Shown here: piece by piece, positions 1 through 5,533 of the stretch
Layout: each line of letters opens with the position of its first letter
Numbering within the stretch: position 1 is the stretch's first letter
Source of the DNA: Limnoraphis robusta CS-951
GTDB taxonomy: Bacteria > Cyanobacteriota > Cyanobacteriia > Cyanobacteriales > Microcoleaceae
Reading direction: 5' to 3'
DNA: 10,967 nt
Assembly (NCBI RefSeq): GCF_000972705.2
Contig: NZ_LATL02000054.1
Location: 1 to 10,967, forward strand
The notes under the pieces: model-generated
Told to the model about the DNA's origin: nothing
The model's database searches: none
What the model saw: only the letters and a program-made list of their open reading frames with translations
Translations under genes and position numbers: made by a program

Positions 1-40
1 TTGACATACTCCCCGCATTAAAATGACGGGGATTCTGAAC
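1..40 (-). repeat. IS605-family right end (RE) hairpin
   Basis: On the minus strand the RE runs from the tnpB stop to TCAA at position 1. The stem pairs CCCCGCATT (11-19) with AATGACGGGG (22-31), leaving one bulged base and a two-base loop. An imperfect subterminal hairpin of this type is what Y1 transposases recognise, and the bulged base is typical. The window starts exactly at TTGAC, so the flank that would reveal the insertion site, and the guide of any omega RNA, is not visible. Confidence 0.75.
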
Positions 41-180
41 TCAAACAACAGTTGCAGCGAATACCTGTCTTATACCGTCTAATTCAAGAGTCGATGCCCC
101 AACTCTCTTGATATTTAAAGAGGCATTTTCATCACGTCCGTTAACACTTGAACAGGACGGACAACGCCATTCTCTAATAT
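1..180 (-). ncRNA. Probable omega RNA (reRNA) scaffold overlapping tnpB 3' end
   Basis: In TnpB systems the guide RNA comes from the 3' end of tnpB and the transposon right end, and the guide begins just outside the RE. Here that is the minus strand from roughly 180 down to 1, including the 11-31 hairpin. The 5' limit is a guess from family knowledge, not a visible processing site. The guide itself would lie left of position 1, outside the window. The call rests only on an intact tnpB next to a good RE; no transcript evidence is available. Confidence 0.4.
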
Positions 181-1276
181 TTAATTCCAGTTTTTTCAGA
201 ACATGACCACAGTGGAAACAAGTCTTAGAAGAAGGATACCACTGGTCAATAAAGACGATTAATTTACCTTTTTTCAGGCTAACCCATTTCAGTATTTCAA
301 TAAATTCACCGAAGGCTAAGTCACCTATTTTTCGCCCCCAAAGCCTTTGCATTCCTTTTAGGTTTAAAGTCTCGAAGCAGAGTACATCAAACAGGTCGGT
401 GAGTTGATGAGCTAGCTTCCAGAACCAATCCCGGCGACGGTTTACAACTTTCTCATGCTGGCGAGCAAGATGCTTCCTCGCTTTCTCCCAGTTATTAGAA
501 CCTTTACGCTTTTTAGACAAACTTCGAGACGCTTTCTTAACATCATTGAGTGCTTGCTTGAAAAACTGCGGCGATTGTATTGAGAACCCTTCTGAACAGG
601 TTAAAAACGTCTTTATCCCGAAATCAAATCCCGCGATTTTACCCGTCGAAACAGATGAAGAACAAGGAAGAACGGATTCACTTATCTGTTGGCAGCCAAG
701 ATCTGTGCGACCCACAGACAACTTAATCCGTTTTTCGATTTCATATCCGTTTTTAGTCTCTGACTTGATTTCAGCGTGGTTACTGTTATCGACAACAACC
801 AATAAAAACATCTCACCAAGAGGTGTTCTCTTTACCGTTATAGTTTTGACTTTTCCCTCAATCGGTTGAGAATCCCAGAATTGATAGACTTTACTACCAA
901 TCTTGATTCTGTTACCACTGAAAAATTTGTATCCAGCTTGTTTTAGAGTGAATGATTTGTACTTCTTAACCTTCTTGAAATTAGGCGGTCTAACTCCTTT
1001 CTTGTTGTGTTTGAAGAACATTTGGTAGGCTTTTTCAATGCGCTGACAAATATCTTGAACAGCTTGAGAACCTACTAATTGCCAAAACTTGTTACGTTTT
1101 CTTAATTTGGAAATATGCTTTTGAAGATCTGCACAGTTCAAGTGTTTGCCCCATATCCGGTAGTACCGTTTATGCAAGGCAATACAATGATTATAGATAA
1201 CTCCTGCTGCATTGATAGTGAGCTTGAGATATCTATTTCGCTTGTGTTGATAGAACTTAAACTTAAGTGTCTTCAT
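41..1276 (-). CDS. tnpB: TnpB, RNA-guided RuvC-like nuclease of IS200/IS605 family
   Basis: This is the transposon-encoded ancestor-type relative of Cas12. It uses an omega RNA from its own 3' end to cut DNA next to a short target motif, favouring retention of the element. The 411 residues look complete. The N-terminal OrfB helix-turn-helix/wedge region spans about 1-165. RuvC motif I is GFDFG with Asp218, motif II is FETLNL with Glu302, and motif III is RDENASLN with Asp382. A four-cysteine zinc finger (Cys353, Cys356, Cys372, Cys375) sits inside the last RuvC segment. All three catalytic acids are present, so nuclease activity is plausible. Residues 166-212 form an unusually long Ser/Lys-rich linker between wedge and RuvC I. 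The start is the ATG at 1276, giving the usual basic N terminus. The partner tnpA is broken. Family assignment is firm; activity is inference. Confidence 0.93.
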   Translation of the reverse strand: MKTLKFKFYQHKRNRYLKLTINAAGVIYNHCIALHKRYYRIWGKHLNCADLQKHISKLRKRNKFWQLVGSQAVQDICQRIEKAYQMFFKHNKKGVRPPNFKKVKKYKSFTLKQAGYKFFSGNRIKIGSKVYQFWDSQPIEGKVKTITVKRTPLGEMFLLVVVDNSNHAEIKSETKNGYEIEKRIKLSVGRTDLGCQQISESVLPCSSSVSTGKIAGFDFGIKTFLTCSEGFSIQSPQFFKQALNDVKKASRSLSKKRKGSNNWEKARKHLARQHEKVVNRRRDWFWKLAHQLTDLFDVLCFETLNLKGMQRLWGRKIGDLAFGEFIEILKWVSLKKGKLIVFIDQWYPSSKTCFHCGHVLKKLELNIREWRCPSCSSVNGRDENASLNIKRVGASTLELDGIRQVFAATVV

Positions 1277-1323
1277 AGTTTTATGATGATAACATGAACT
1301 GTAGGCTATTACAATCTATTAAC

Positions 1324-1725
1324 ATGAAATCGACATATAGACACTTTAACCACGCCGTCGGAAATGCTACTGTGCATTTGGCGCAATTCCTTGCCGCCGA
1401 AAGAGGTTATTCTATAGAAACGAACCATTAAAGCTGAGATGTATAGAGGTTTTACAGTCGGTCGAAGAACGATAATAAATGGGCTATCAAAGCAATAGAG
1501 GTCGCTTCAGATAATCTTCACCTTCTTGTAGAATATGATCCACACCATTCAATTGCTCAAGTTGTTGAAGCTTTTCAGGGTAGAACGTCTCGATTTCTTA
1601 GACAAGAATTCCCAGAATTGTTAAAACTGCCTAGCTTGTGGACTCACTCTTATATGTTTGATACTACTGGGAAAATAAGCAGCAAAAGAATACTTGAATA
1701 TATCAACGACCCACATCATGGCTAA
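1324..1725 (+). pseudogene. tnpA: Decayed IS200/IS605 Y1 transposase (TnpA)
   Basis: Reading frames must be stitched together. ATG at 1324 opens with MKSTYRHFNHAVGNATVHL, a typical TnpA start, then stops at 1429. A second frame (1383-1475) continues with IPCRRKRLF, the expected next segment, and stops at 1473. The first frame resumes near 1477 with KWAIKAIEVASDNLHLL and runs through LPSLWTHSYMFDTTG and LEYINDPHHG to a stop at 1723-1725. This fits at least two compensating frameshifts plus stops. The catalytic HUH motif, normally DHVHL, reads DNLHL (Asn codon 1513-1515), so a metal-binding His is also lost. The Tyr in LEYI (1699-1701) remains as the likely nucleophile. In life it would cut and join single-stranded transposon ends at lagging-strand sites. 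Loss of both frame and active site makes cis-transposition very unlikely. Confidence 0.88.
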
Positions 1726-1861
1726 CCTTTCACTGCCAAATAAATTTTGCTCCCTCGCTTTTATCCCCCGATTAAAATGCGCTTGCTCTACGCTTCGCCA
1801 CCGTAAATCTTTGACTCAACTGCCGTAATGCTTTTATGATAAAACCAAGAGAGTTTAGTCA
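1726..1861. other. Candidate IS left end region
   Basis: In IS605 the left end lies just past the tnpA stop. This stretch has no gene. It contains an imperfect dyad TTTTATGATAAAA (1832-1844) and GTCAA at 1857-1861, which is TTGAC on the minus strand, matching the TTGAC at the right end. A TTGACTCAA near-palindrome at 1811-1819 is an alternative boundary. I cannot choose between them without an empty-site or second-copy comparison. Confidence 0.35.
1811..1840 (+). promoter_or_regulatory. Candidate sigma70-type promoter of the CBS-domain gene
   Basis: A -35 box TTGACT (1811-1816) and a -10 box TATGAT (1835-1840) are separated by 18 nt. Transcription would start near 1847 and leave a leader of about 30 nt before the ATG at 1879. 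Both boxes lie in or next to the presumed IS left end, so the promoter may have been brought or reshaped by the insertion. This is a sequence match only. Confidence 0.5.
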
Positions 1862-1878
1862 ACGATGAGTCTGAGATT

Positions 1879-2340
1879 ATGCCCAAAACGGTCGCCGACG
1901 TAATGACATCTAGCCCAATCTTGGCCAGGCCTGATATGCCTCTCAAAGAAGCCATCCTGATTTTAGCAGAACACCAGATTAGCGGTCTTCCCGTGGTTAA
2001 CGATGAAGGCAAGTTAGTAGGTATTATCTCGGAAACTGATATTATCTGGCAGGAAAGCGGTGTCACGCCTCCTCCTTATATTACGATTCTCGATAGTGTG
2101 ATTTATCTGGAAAATCCATCCCGTTACGAAAAAGAACTTCACAAGGCTCTAGGTCAAACCGTTGAAGAAGTGATGACAACAGGGCAAATAGCAACGATTA
2201 CCCCGAATCAATCTCTCTCAGAAGCAGCACGTTTACTCAATGAAAAGCGAGTTCATCAATTACCTGTATTAGACGAAGGGGGGAATGTGATCGGTATTCT
2301 CACCTGTGGAGACATTATTCGCACGATGGCAGCCAGTTGA
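1879..2340 (+). CDS. Two-CBS-domain protein
   Basis: This 153-residue stand-alone Bateman module has CBS1 at about 2-58 (VADVMTSSPILARPDMPLKE to SGLPVVNDEGKLVGIISETD) and CBS2 at about 93-149 (VEEVMTTGQIATITPNQSL to HQLPVLDEGGNVIGILTCGD). The VMT openings, the LPVV/LPVL strand and the G-I-I/L-x-x-x-D ends are classic. CBS pairs bind adenosyl ligands such as AMP, ATP or SAM and act as energy or redox sensors; some small plant and cyanobacterial ones regulate thioredoxins. There is no enzyme domain, signal peptide or membrane segment, so it is probably a cytosolic regulator. The 35-residue insert between domains (59-92) is common in this subtype. The ribosome site is weak (GAG upstream). No functional partner lies next door, so ligand and target are unknown. 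Confidence 0.92.
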   Translation: MPKTVADVMTSSPILARPDMPLKEAILILAEHQISGLPVVNDEGKLVGIISETDIIWQESGVTPPPYITILDSVIYLENPSRYEKELHKALGQTVEEVMTTGQIATITPNQSLSEAARLLNEKRVHQLPVLDEGGNVIGILTCGDIIRTMAAS

Positions 2341-2367
2341 CGATTCCTTGGCTATTGCGTCTTCTAG

Positions 2368-2436
2368 TTGACATCCTCCCGTCGCTTTTAGCGAGGGATT
2401 CCTAGACTTGACAATCTAGGTTTCTGCTTCACCCAC
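2368..2436 (-). mobile_element. Solo IS200/IS605 right-end relic
   Basis: The plus strand opens with TTGACATCCTCCC (2368-2380), matching the TTGACATACTCCCC that begins the tnpB element at 1. It has a TCCC-g-TCGC / GCGA-GGGA hairpin (2377-2399) and a second stem CCTAGA/TCTAGG (2401-2406 with 2415-2420). On the minus strand this is a right end finishing in TCAA. No tnpA or tnpB lies behind it, so it is a solo end or the tail of a deleted element. It differs in sequence from the RE at 1-40, so it came from a different IS subgroup. A TTGAC on the minus strand at 2506-2510 may mark the far edge of a mini-element of about 140 nt. Confidence 0.6.
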
Positions 2437-2559
2437 AAAAGATGATAAGATTTGAAGTCTCAAATCAACCCGAAGACTGAGGTTAAATTTGAAGACCTTG
2501 GCCAAGTCAATAGGAATTTATAAAAAACGCCAAACCTTGAGAAAAAACCTTTTAACAAC

Positions 2560-3231
2560 ATGAGCATTACTCCAGAGTCCGTTCAACAGTTGCTCAGTTC
2601 AGAAGATTTAGGCGATCGCTTACGTGGAGTCAATCAACTCCGTCAGCTAGAACCCGAAACGGCTTTTGCTCTGATTCAATCGGCTGTTGCGGATCGAGAT
2701 ACCCGAGTCCGCTATGCGGCTGTGAGTCAATTATCGACCTTGGGCGAGCAAGATCGCACTCGTGCATTACAACTCTTACGAGAATGCTTACTCCAAGATC
2801 CAGAAGCCGATGTCAAGGCGGCAGCAGCCGATGCGATTGGAGGACTCAAATTGCGTGAAGCCTTTGATGAGTTAGAGCAAGTTTATCATAATACTTCAGA
2901 ATGGTTGATTAAATTGAGTATTGTGGCAGCATTGGCTGAACTGGGAGAACCAAGGGGATTTGAATTGCTAGAAGATGCCCTTAAAGGTGACAATGACCTG
3001 ATCCGAACCGTTGCTATCGGCGCAATGGGAGAACTTGGGGATCGGCGAGCAATTCCTTTACTGCTTCCTTATGCTGGTGATCCAGACTGGCAGATCCGAC
3101 ATCGGGTTGCTCAAGCTTTAGTTCATTTAGGTGCTTCCCCAGAAGCCGAAGAAACGCTCAAGCAACTCGCCAGTGATCAAGTTGAAGCTGTAGCCCAAGC
3201 TGCTCAAAGGTTAGATCAGATCAAAAGCTAA
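2560..3231 (+). CDS. nblB: HEAT-repeat protein, NblB-like (phycobilisome degradation)
   Basis: The 223-residue all-helical protein is built from about six HEAT/PBS-lyase-like repeats, starting near residues 15, 33, 69, 98, 131 and 162. Each has an ADRDTRVRYAAVSQLSTLG or GDNDLIRTVAIGAMGELG style core. Length and repeats fit NblB, which is needed for phycobilisome breakdown under nutrient starvation and resembles the bilin lyase subunits CpcE and CpcF. NblB is thought to act on phycobiliproteins or their chromophores. There is no signal or membrane segment, so it acts in the cytosol at the thylakoid face. psbZ follows on the same strand, 173 nt downstream. No clear Shine-Dalgarno is seen before the ATG, which is common in cyanobacteria. 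HEAT repeats are shared by many proteins, so the specific NblB name is less certain than the fold; another bilin-lyase-type protein is the alternative. Confidence 0.8.
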   Translation: MSITPESVQQLLSSEDLGDRLRGVNQLRQLEPETAFALIQSAVADRDTRVRYAAVSQLSTLGEQDRTRALQLLRECLLQDPEADVKAAAADAIGGLKLREAFDELEQVYHNTSEWLIKLSIVAALAELGEPRGFELLEDALKGDNDLIRTVAIGAMGELGDRRAIPLLLPYAGDPDWQIRHRVAQALVHLGASPEAEETLKQLASDQVEAVAQAAQRLDQIKS

Positions 3232-3393
3232 ATCTAGCAGGAACTTGGCGAACGTTGAGGGTTTGTCAGTAAAGTTGCCAGAACAACTGCTTCCGAGAAG
3301 AGGTGTTTTCTGGTAGCTTAACTATATGAGAGTCATTTAAAGCTGGGTATCCGCTCTCGTACCGTCGTTGTACTTACTATTTGTTCGTTGTTT

Positions 3394-3398
3394 GGGAG
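3394..3398 (+). promoter_or_regulatory. Ribosome binding site that sets the psbZ start
   Basis: GGGAG lies 6 nt before the ATG at 3405. It supports that ATG over the in-frame TTG at 3381, which would add eight residues not seen in PsbZ proteins. Confidence 0.7.
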
Positions 3399-3404
3399 AA
3401 CAAG

Positions 3405-3596
3405 ATGTTAACAATTCTGTTTCAATTTTTTTTAGCCGCCTTGGTGATTCTTTCGTTTATCATGGTTGTTGGTGTTCCGTTTGCCTACGCTTCTCCACAA
3501 AATTGGAGTCAGTCTAAGCCTCTGTTGTATATTGGTTCAGGACTCTGGATCGCCTTAGTGCTTCTGGTTGGAGTCTTAAACTACTTAGTGGTTTAA
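3405..3596 (+). CDS. psbZ: Photosystem II protein PsbZ (Ycf9)
   Basis: PsbZ is a small core subunit of photosystem II in the thylakoid membrane, with two transmembrane helices. It stabilises the peripheral core and, in chloroplasts, the link to the antenna. The 63 residues begin [18 protein letters not shown] and carry helix 1 (about 3-28). The lumen- or stroma-exposed loop [15 protein letters not shown] is the family signature. Helix 2 (about 39-62) ends in VLNYLVV. Length matches the usual 62-63 residues, so the protein is complete. The start is fixed by the GGGAG site. ribH follows in the same direction after 95 nt; a psbZ-ribH neighbourhood is, as I recall, common in cyanobacteria. No function links the two directly. 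Confidence 0.95.
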   Translation: MLTILFQFFLAALVILSFIMVVGVPFAYASPQNWSQSKPLLYIGSGLWIALVLLVGVLNYLVV

Positions 3597-3606
3597 TTGA
3601 GAGATT

Positions 3607-3664
3607 GGGTTAGAGGCTCAGGTTATTCACAAAAATTAGGGCTGAATTGTCGAACCTCTGACCC
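3607..3664 (+). promoter_or_regulatory. Stem-loop in the psbZ-ribH gap (ribH leader)
   Basis: GGGTTAGAGG (3607-3616) pairs with CCTCTGACCC (3655-3664) over 10 positions with one G-U pair, enclosing a 38-nt loop. It ends 12 nt before the purine-rich ribosome site of ribH. It has no U-tract, so it is not a standard terminator, and it does not match the FMN riboswitch consensus. It could be an RNA-processing or translation-control element, or chance. Confidence 0.35.
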
Positions 3665-3691
3665 TGGCCACAGAAAGAGAGGATCACAGGC

Positions 3692-4279
3692 ATGACCGTT
3701 TTTGAAGGAAATTTTACTCAAACTGACTCATTCAAGTTTGCAATTGTTATTGGTCGTTTTAATGACTTAATTACCAGTAAGTTGTTAGAAGGCTGTCAAG
3801 ATTGTCTCAAGCGGCATGGGGTAGATGCCGATCCTCAAGGAACGCAAGTTGATTATGTCTGGGTTCCGGGTAGTTTTGAGATTCCCTTAGTGGCGCATCA
3901 ATTAGCCCTGAGTCGGCGCTACGATGCGATTATCTGTTTGGGAGCCGTGATTAAAGGACAAACTCCTCACTTTGATTATGTGGCGGCAGAAGTCTCAAAA
4001 GGCATCGCAGCGACGGGATTTCAAACGGGTACTCCGGTGATCTTTGGGGTGGTGACAACAGACACCATGCAGCAAGCCCTAGAACGAGCAGGAATTAAGA
4101 GTAATAAGGGATGGGAATATGCAATGAATGCCCTGGAAATGGCGAGTCTGATGCGCCAAATTCATGGGGCGGCTGATGGCTATGGAAATCATTCTTCGGC
4201 AGGAGGAATGTTACCGGGGGGAGCGAGTCGGGCGATCGCGGCGGAACCTTCGATCAATACACGGGAGGAAGTCCGGTAG
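3692..4279 (+). CDS. ribH: 6,7-dimethyl-8-ribityllumazine synthase
   Basis: RibH joins 5-amino-6-ribitylaminouracil and 3,4-dihydroxy-2-butanone 4-phosphate to give 6,7-dimethyl-8-ribityllumazine, the penultimate step of riboflavin synthesis. It usually forms cytosolic pentamers or 60-mers. Seen here are GRFN (21-24) in the substrate pocket, VPGSFEIP (58-65), [14 protein letters not shown] (84-97) with catalytic His93, [16 protein letters not shown] (119-134) and [13 protein letters not shown] (138-150). The conserved fold ends near residue 157. The last 38 residues are a Gly/Ala/Ser-rich tail absent from typical proteins of about 155-160 residues. The stop is immediately followed by IS-like sequence, so the tail may have been altered by insertion, though C-terminal tails also occur in other cyanobacterial RibH. 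GAGAGG (3677-3682) is the probable ribosome site. Confidence 0.96.
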   Translation: MTVFEGNFTQTDSFKFAIVIGRFNDLITSKLLEGCQDCLKRHGVDADPQGTQVDYVWVPGSFEIPLVAHQLALSRRYDAIICLGAVIKGQTPHFDYVAAEVSKGIAATGFQTGTPVIFGVVTTDTMQQALERAGIKSNKGWEYAMNALEMASLMRQIHGAADGYGNHSSAGGMLPGGASRAIAAEPSINTREEVR

Positions 4280-4657
4280 GCTGGTAGCCCCTTGAATTTA
4301 TTCAGGGGCGGAAAGACGACACGAGCCACTTTAGTTGCTGTAAGATAGTAAAGAAATGACAAGTAAAACTGTACCAACTGCGTGTTGAAGTTTTCCTAGT
4401 ACGGAGAAACCCCGGCAATCCGAAAGCGTAATATTGCATTATGGCTCCGAGATACAGCAACGGCAGGAAACTGAGCGTACCGAATTGGCTCTGTGTTGGA
4501 AGTTAAGAAAGTCTTCAAGCTAAAAAAGTAAACTATCCAACTTGTTTGGTGTGTTAGAGGCGATTTGACTTGGCCTATGAGTCTGACAATTTTCGGCGTC
4601 AGAAGTTCAGAAATACCCTACGGGGATTCCCCCGAATTAATTCGGGGGAGTAGTCAA
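4280..4657 (+). mobile_element. Non-coding IS200/IS605-type relic or MITE-like element
   Basis: This stretch of about 380 nt between ribH and tRNA-Gly holds no convincing gene. It opens with a hairpin GCCCC-TTGAA/TTCA-GGGGC (4287-4309). It ends with the perfect palindrome CCCCCGAATTAATTCGGGGG (4629-4648) followed by AGTAGTCAA. Reversed, that end reads TTGACTACTCCCCC, the same signature as the right ends at 1 and 2368. A further stem TCTGAC/GTCAGA (4582-4587 with 4598-4603) lies inside, and TTGAC occurs at 4565-4569. The right boundary at 4657 is fairly good; the left one is a guess. It could be a decayed tnpB 3' tail with omega RNA, a TnpA-mobilised mini-element, or two nested pieces. Confidence 0.5.
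4629..4648 (+). repeat. Perfect 20-bp palindrome, right-end hairpin
   Basis: CCCCCGAATTAATTCGGGGG is a perfect palindrome that would form a strong single-stranded hairpin, as IS200/IS605 right ends do. TCAA follows at 4654-4657 where the right cleavage site is expected. Confidence 0.6.
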
Positions 4658-4709
4658 AGGAACCCTCCTACTAAATCAACCCGGTTCAGGAAAAAATTTG
4701 AAAAGTTGC

Positions 4710-4738
4710 TTGACAAACTGAGTTTTTTGTGGAATCCT
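4710..4738 (+). promoter_or_regulatory. Candidate promoter of tRNA-Gly
   Basis: A perfect -35 box TTGACA (4710-4715) lies 43 nt before the tRNA. The -10 at proper spacing (around AATCCT, 4733-4738) is poor, so this is tentative. Confidence 0.35.
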
Positions 4739-4758
4739 AGAAAGAGTCAAGCAATATT

Positions 4759-4830
4759 GCGGGTGTAGCTCAGTGGTAGAGCGCAACCTTGCCAAGGTTG
4801 ATGTCGTGGGTTCGAATCCCATCACCCGCT
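4759..4830 (+). tRNA. trnG-GCC: tRNA-Gly (anticodon GCC)
   Basis: The 72-nt cloverleaf is complete. Acceptor arm GCGGGTG pairs with CACCCGC (4823-4829), discriminator T at 4830. D stem GCTC/GAGC. Anticodon stem CAACC/GGTTG has loop TTGCCAA with GCC at 4791-4793. T stem GTGGG/CCCAT (one G-T closing pair) has loop TTCGAAT. CCA is not encoded. It reads GGC and GGU codons. An IS relic ends about 100 nt upstream; the tRNA itself is intact. Confidence 0.97.
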
Positions 4831-5122
4831 TACTAAAAGAATATAAAGCTTAAAAAAGCAGCAAATAGGCTATAGGATTGCTGTTATCATCGGAAATAAG
4901 GAGTGCAAGGGAATAAAATTCTCTTGTATGATATTTAATCAACTCTCAACTTCTGTCGAGTCAATACTGATGTCAGGGAGACAGTCTAGCGTTTCAACTC
5001 TAGGGAAAAATCCATGAAAATCTAAAAACTTACGAAATTGACAAGACTGAGTTGGTCAGTATGATTCATTAAGTCTGTATTTAAAATCCGTAATTCTTAA
5101 ACGCTTTATCTGATAACTGCTT
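4831..5122. other. Intergenic region between tRNA-Gly and the zinc-ribbon gene
   Basis: The 292 nt are AT-rich with no convincing ORF. The only clear signal is the promoter at 5038-5065. I see no terminator with a U-tract after the tRNA and no mobile-element end. Confidence 0.5.
5038..5065 (+). promoter_or_regulatory. Candidate sigma70-type promoter
   Basis: TTGACA (5038-5043), a 16-nt spacer and TATGAT (5060-5065) make a near-consensus promoter. It would start transcription around 5072, about 50 nt before the GTG at 5123, and probably drives both the small membrane protein gene and the ProA-like gene. Confidence 0.55.
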
Positions 5123-5527
5123 GTGCCATCTCAGAAAGCCCAGAAAATCGAGTTAAACGGTGATTACCCTTGCCCCTGTCGGCGGAAGGGTCACTTAGTT
5201 CCGATCACGCTGACAGAAGCCTTTGGCTGCGATCGCTGTCAGCAAATTTTTGTTGTAGATGAGAGCGGTTACTCTCTAGAACAACTCTCAACCCACTATC
5301 CTTATAAACAAGCATGGCATTGGACAGGTCATCAGTGGCATCGAGCCAGTCCGGGTTTTCGGACTCATTACTTACCCCTAGCTTTAGGAATGCTCTTAGT
5401 GCCATTGGTAATTTGGCTACCTTTGGCATTGTATTCACCGGGACCCAATATTATACTTTGGGCAATGGTTGCGGTAATGTTGGCAATGTTGCCAGCATTG
5501 ATGGTCTGGCTTGCTTACAGACGGTGA
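5123..5527 (+). CDS. Conserved cyanobacterial Cys-cluster membrane protein of unknown function
   Basis: The 134 residues have two parts. The N-terminal half carries CPCRRKGHL (17-25) and CDRCQQIF (36-43). The CxC and CxxC pairs, with intervening hydrophobic and polar residues, look like a small zinc ribbon. Next is a Trp/His-rich stretch (AWHWTGHQWH). The C-terminal part has two hydrophobic helices, about 83-105 and 109-132, ending in WLAYRR, so it should sit in a membrane with the ribbon probably cytosolic. The start is GTG at 5123; there is no good Shine-Dalgarno, but the family as I recall it starts at this point. The next gene begins 6 nt after the stop, so the two are almost certainly co-transcribed. 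Function is not known to me; metal binding is inference from the cysteines. Confidence 0.8.
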   Translation: MPSQKAQKIELNGDYPCPCRRKGHLVPITLTEAFGCDRCQQIFVVDESGYSLEQLSTHYPYKQAWHWTGHQWHRASPGFRTHYLPLALGMLLVPLVIWLPLALYSPGPNIILWAMVAVMLAMLPALMVWLAYRR

Positions 5528-5533
5528 GCGAAG

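Larger units (their letters stand above)
1..1861 (-). mobile_element. IS605-organised insertion sequence with intact tnpB and decayed tnpA
   Basis: A minus-strand tnpB (41-1276) and a plus-strand tnpA remnant (1324-1725) are divergent, 47 nt apart, which is the IS605 arrangement. The right end is at 1-40: TTGAC, then a hairpin of the kind TnpA binds. On the minus strand it finishes in TCAA, like the IS608 right cleavage site. The left end should lie beyond the tnpA stop. I cannot fix it; GTCAA at 1857-1861 (TTGAC on the minus strand) is the best candidate for the target motif, so the outer boundary is provisional. No terminal inverted repeat or target duplication is expected in this family. 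With tnpA broken, the copy could move only if a related TnpA acted on it in trans. Confidence 0.7.

Noticed and set aside
546..869. Plus-strand ORF of 107 codons inside tnpB
   Set aside because: It lies wholly antisense to a well-supported tnpB and shows no domain pattern.
3278..3313. Terminator between the nblB-like gene and psbZ (CCAGAA/TTCTGG)
   Set aside because: Only six pairs with a 24-nt loop and no U-tract.
3381..3404. TTG start adding eight residues to PsbZ
   Set aside because: PsbZ proteins begin at MLTILF and the GGGAG site is spaced for the ATG at 3405.
3597..3691. FMN riboswitch ahead of ribH
   Set aside because: The gap is only 95 nt and lacks the conserved FMN-box sequences.
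4189..4377. Minus-strand ORF over the ribH end
   Set aside because: Antisense to ribH and the relic, no recognisable sequence.
4280..4560. Group II intron or retron RNA
   Set aside because: I could not find a domain V-like hairpin, a typical 5' end or a reverse transcriptase.
4565..4768. Plus-strand ORF of 67 codons before tRNA-Gly
   Set aside because: It crosses the RE palindrome and runs into the tRNA, so it is not a real gene.
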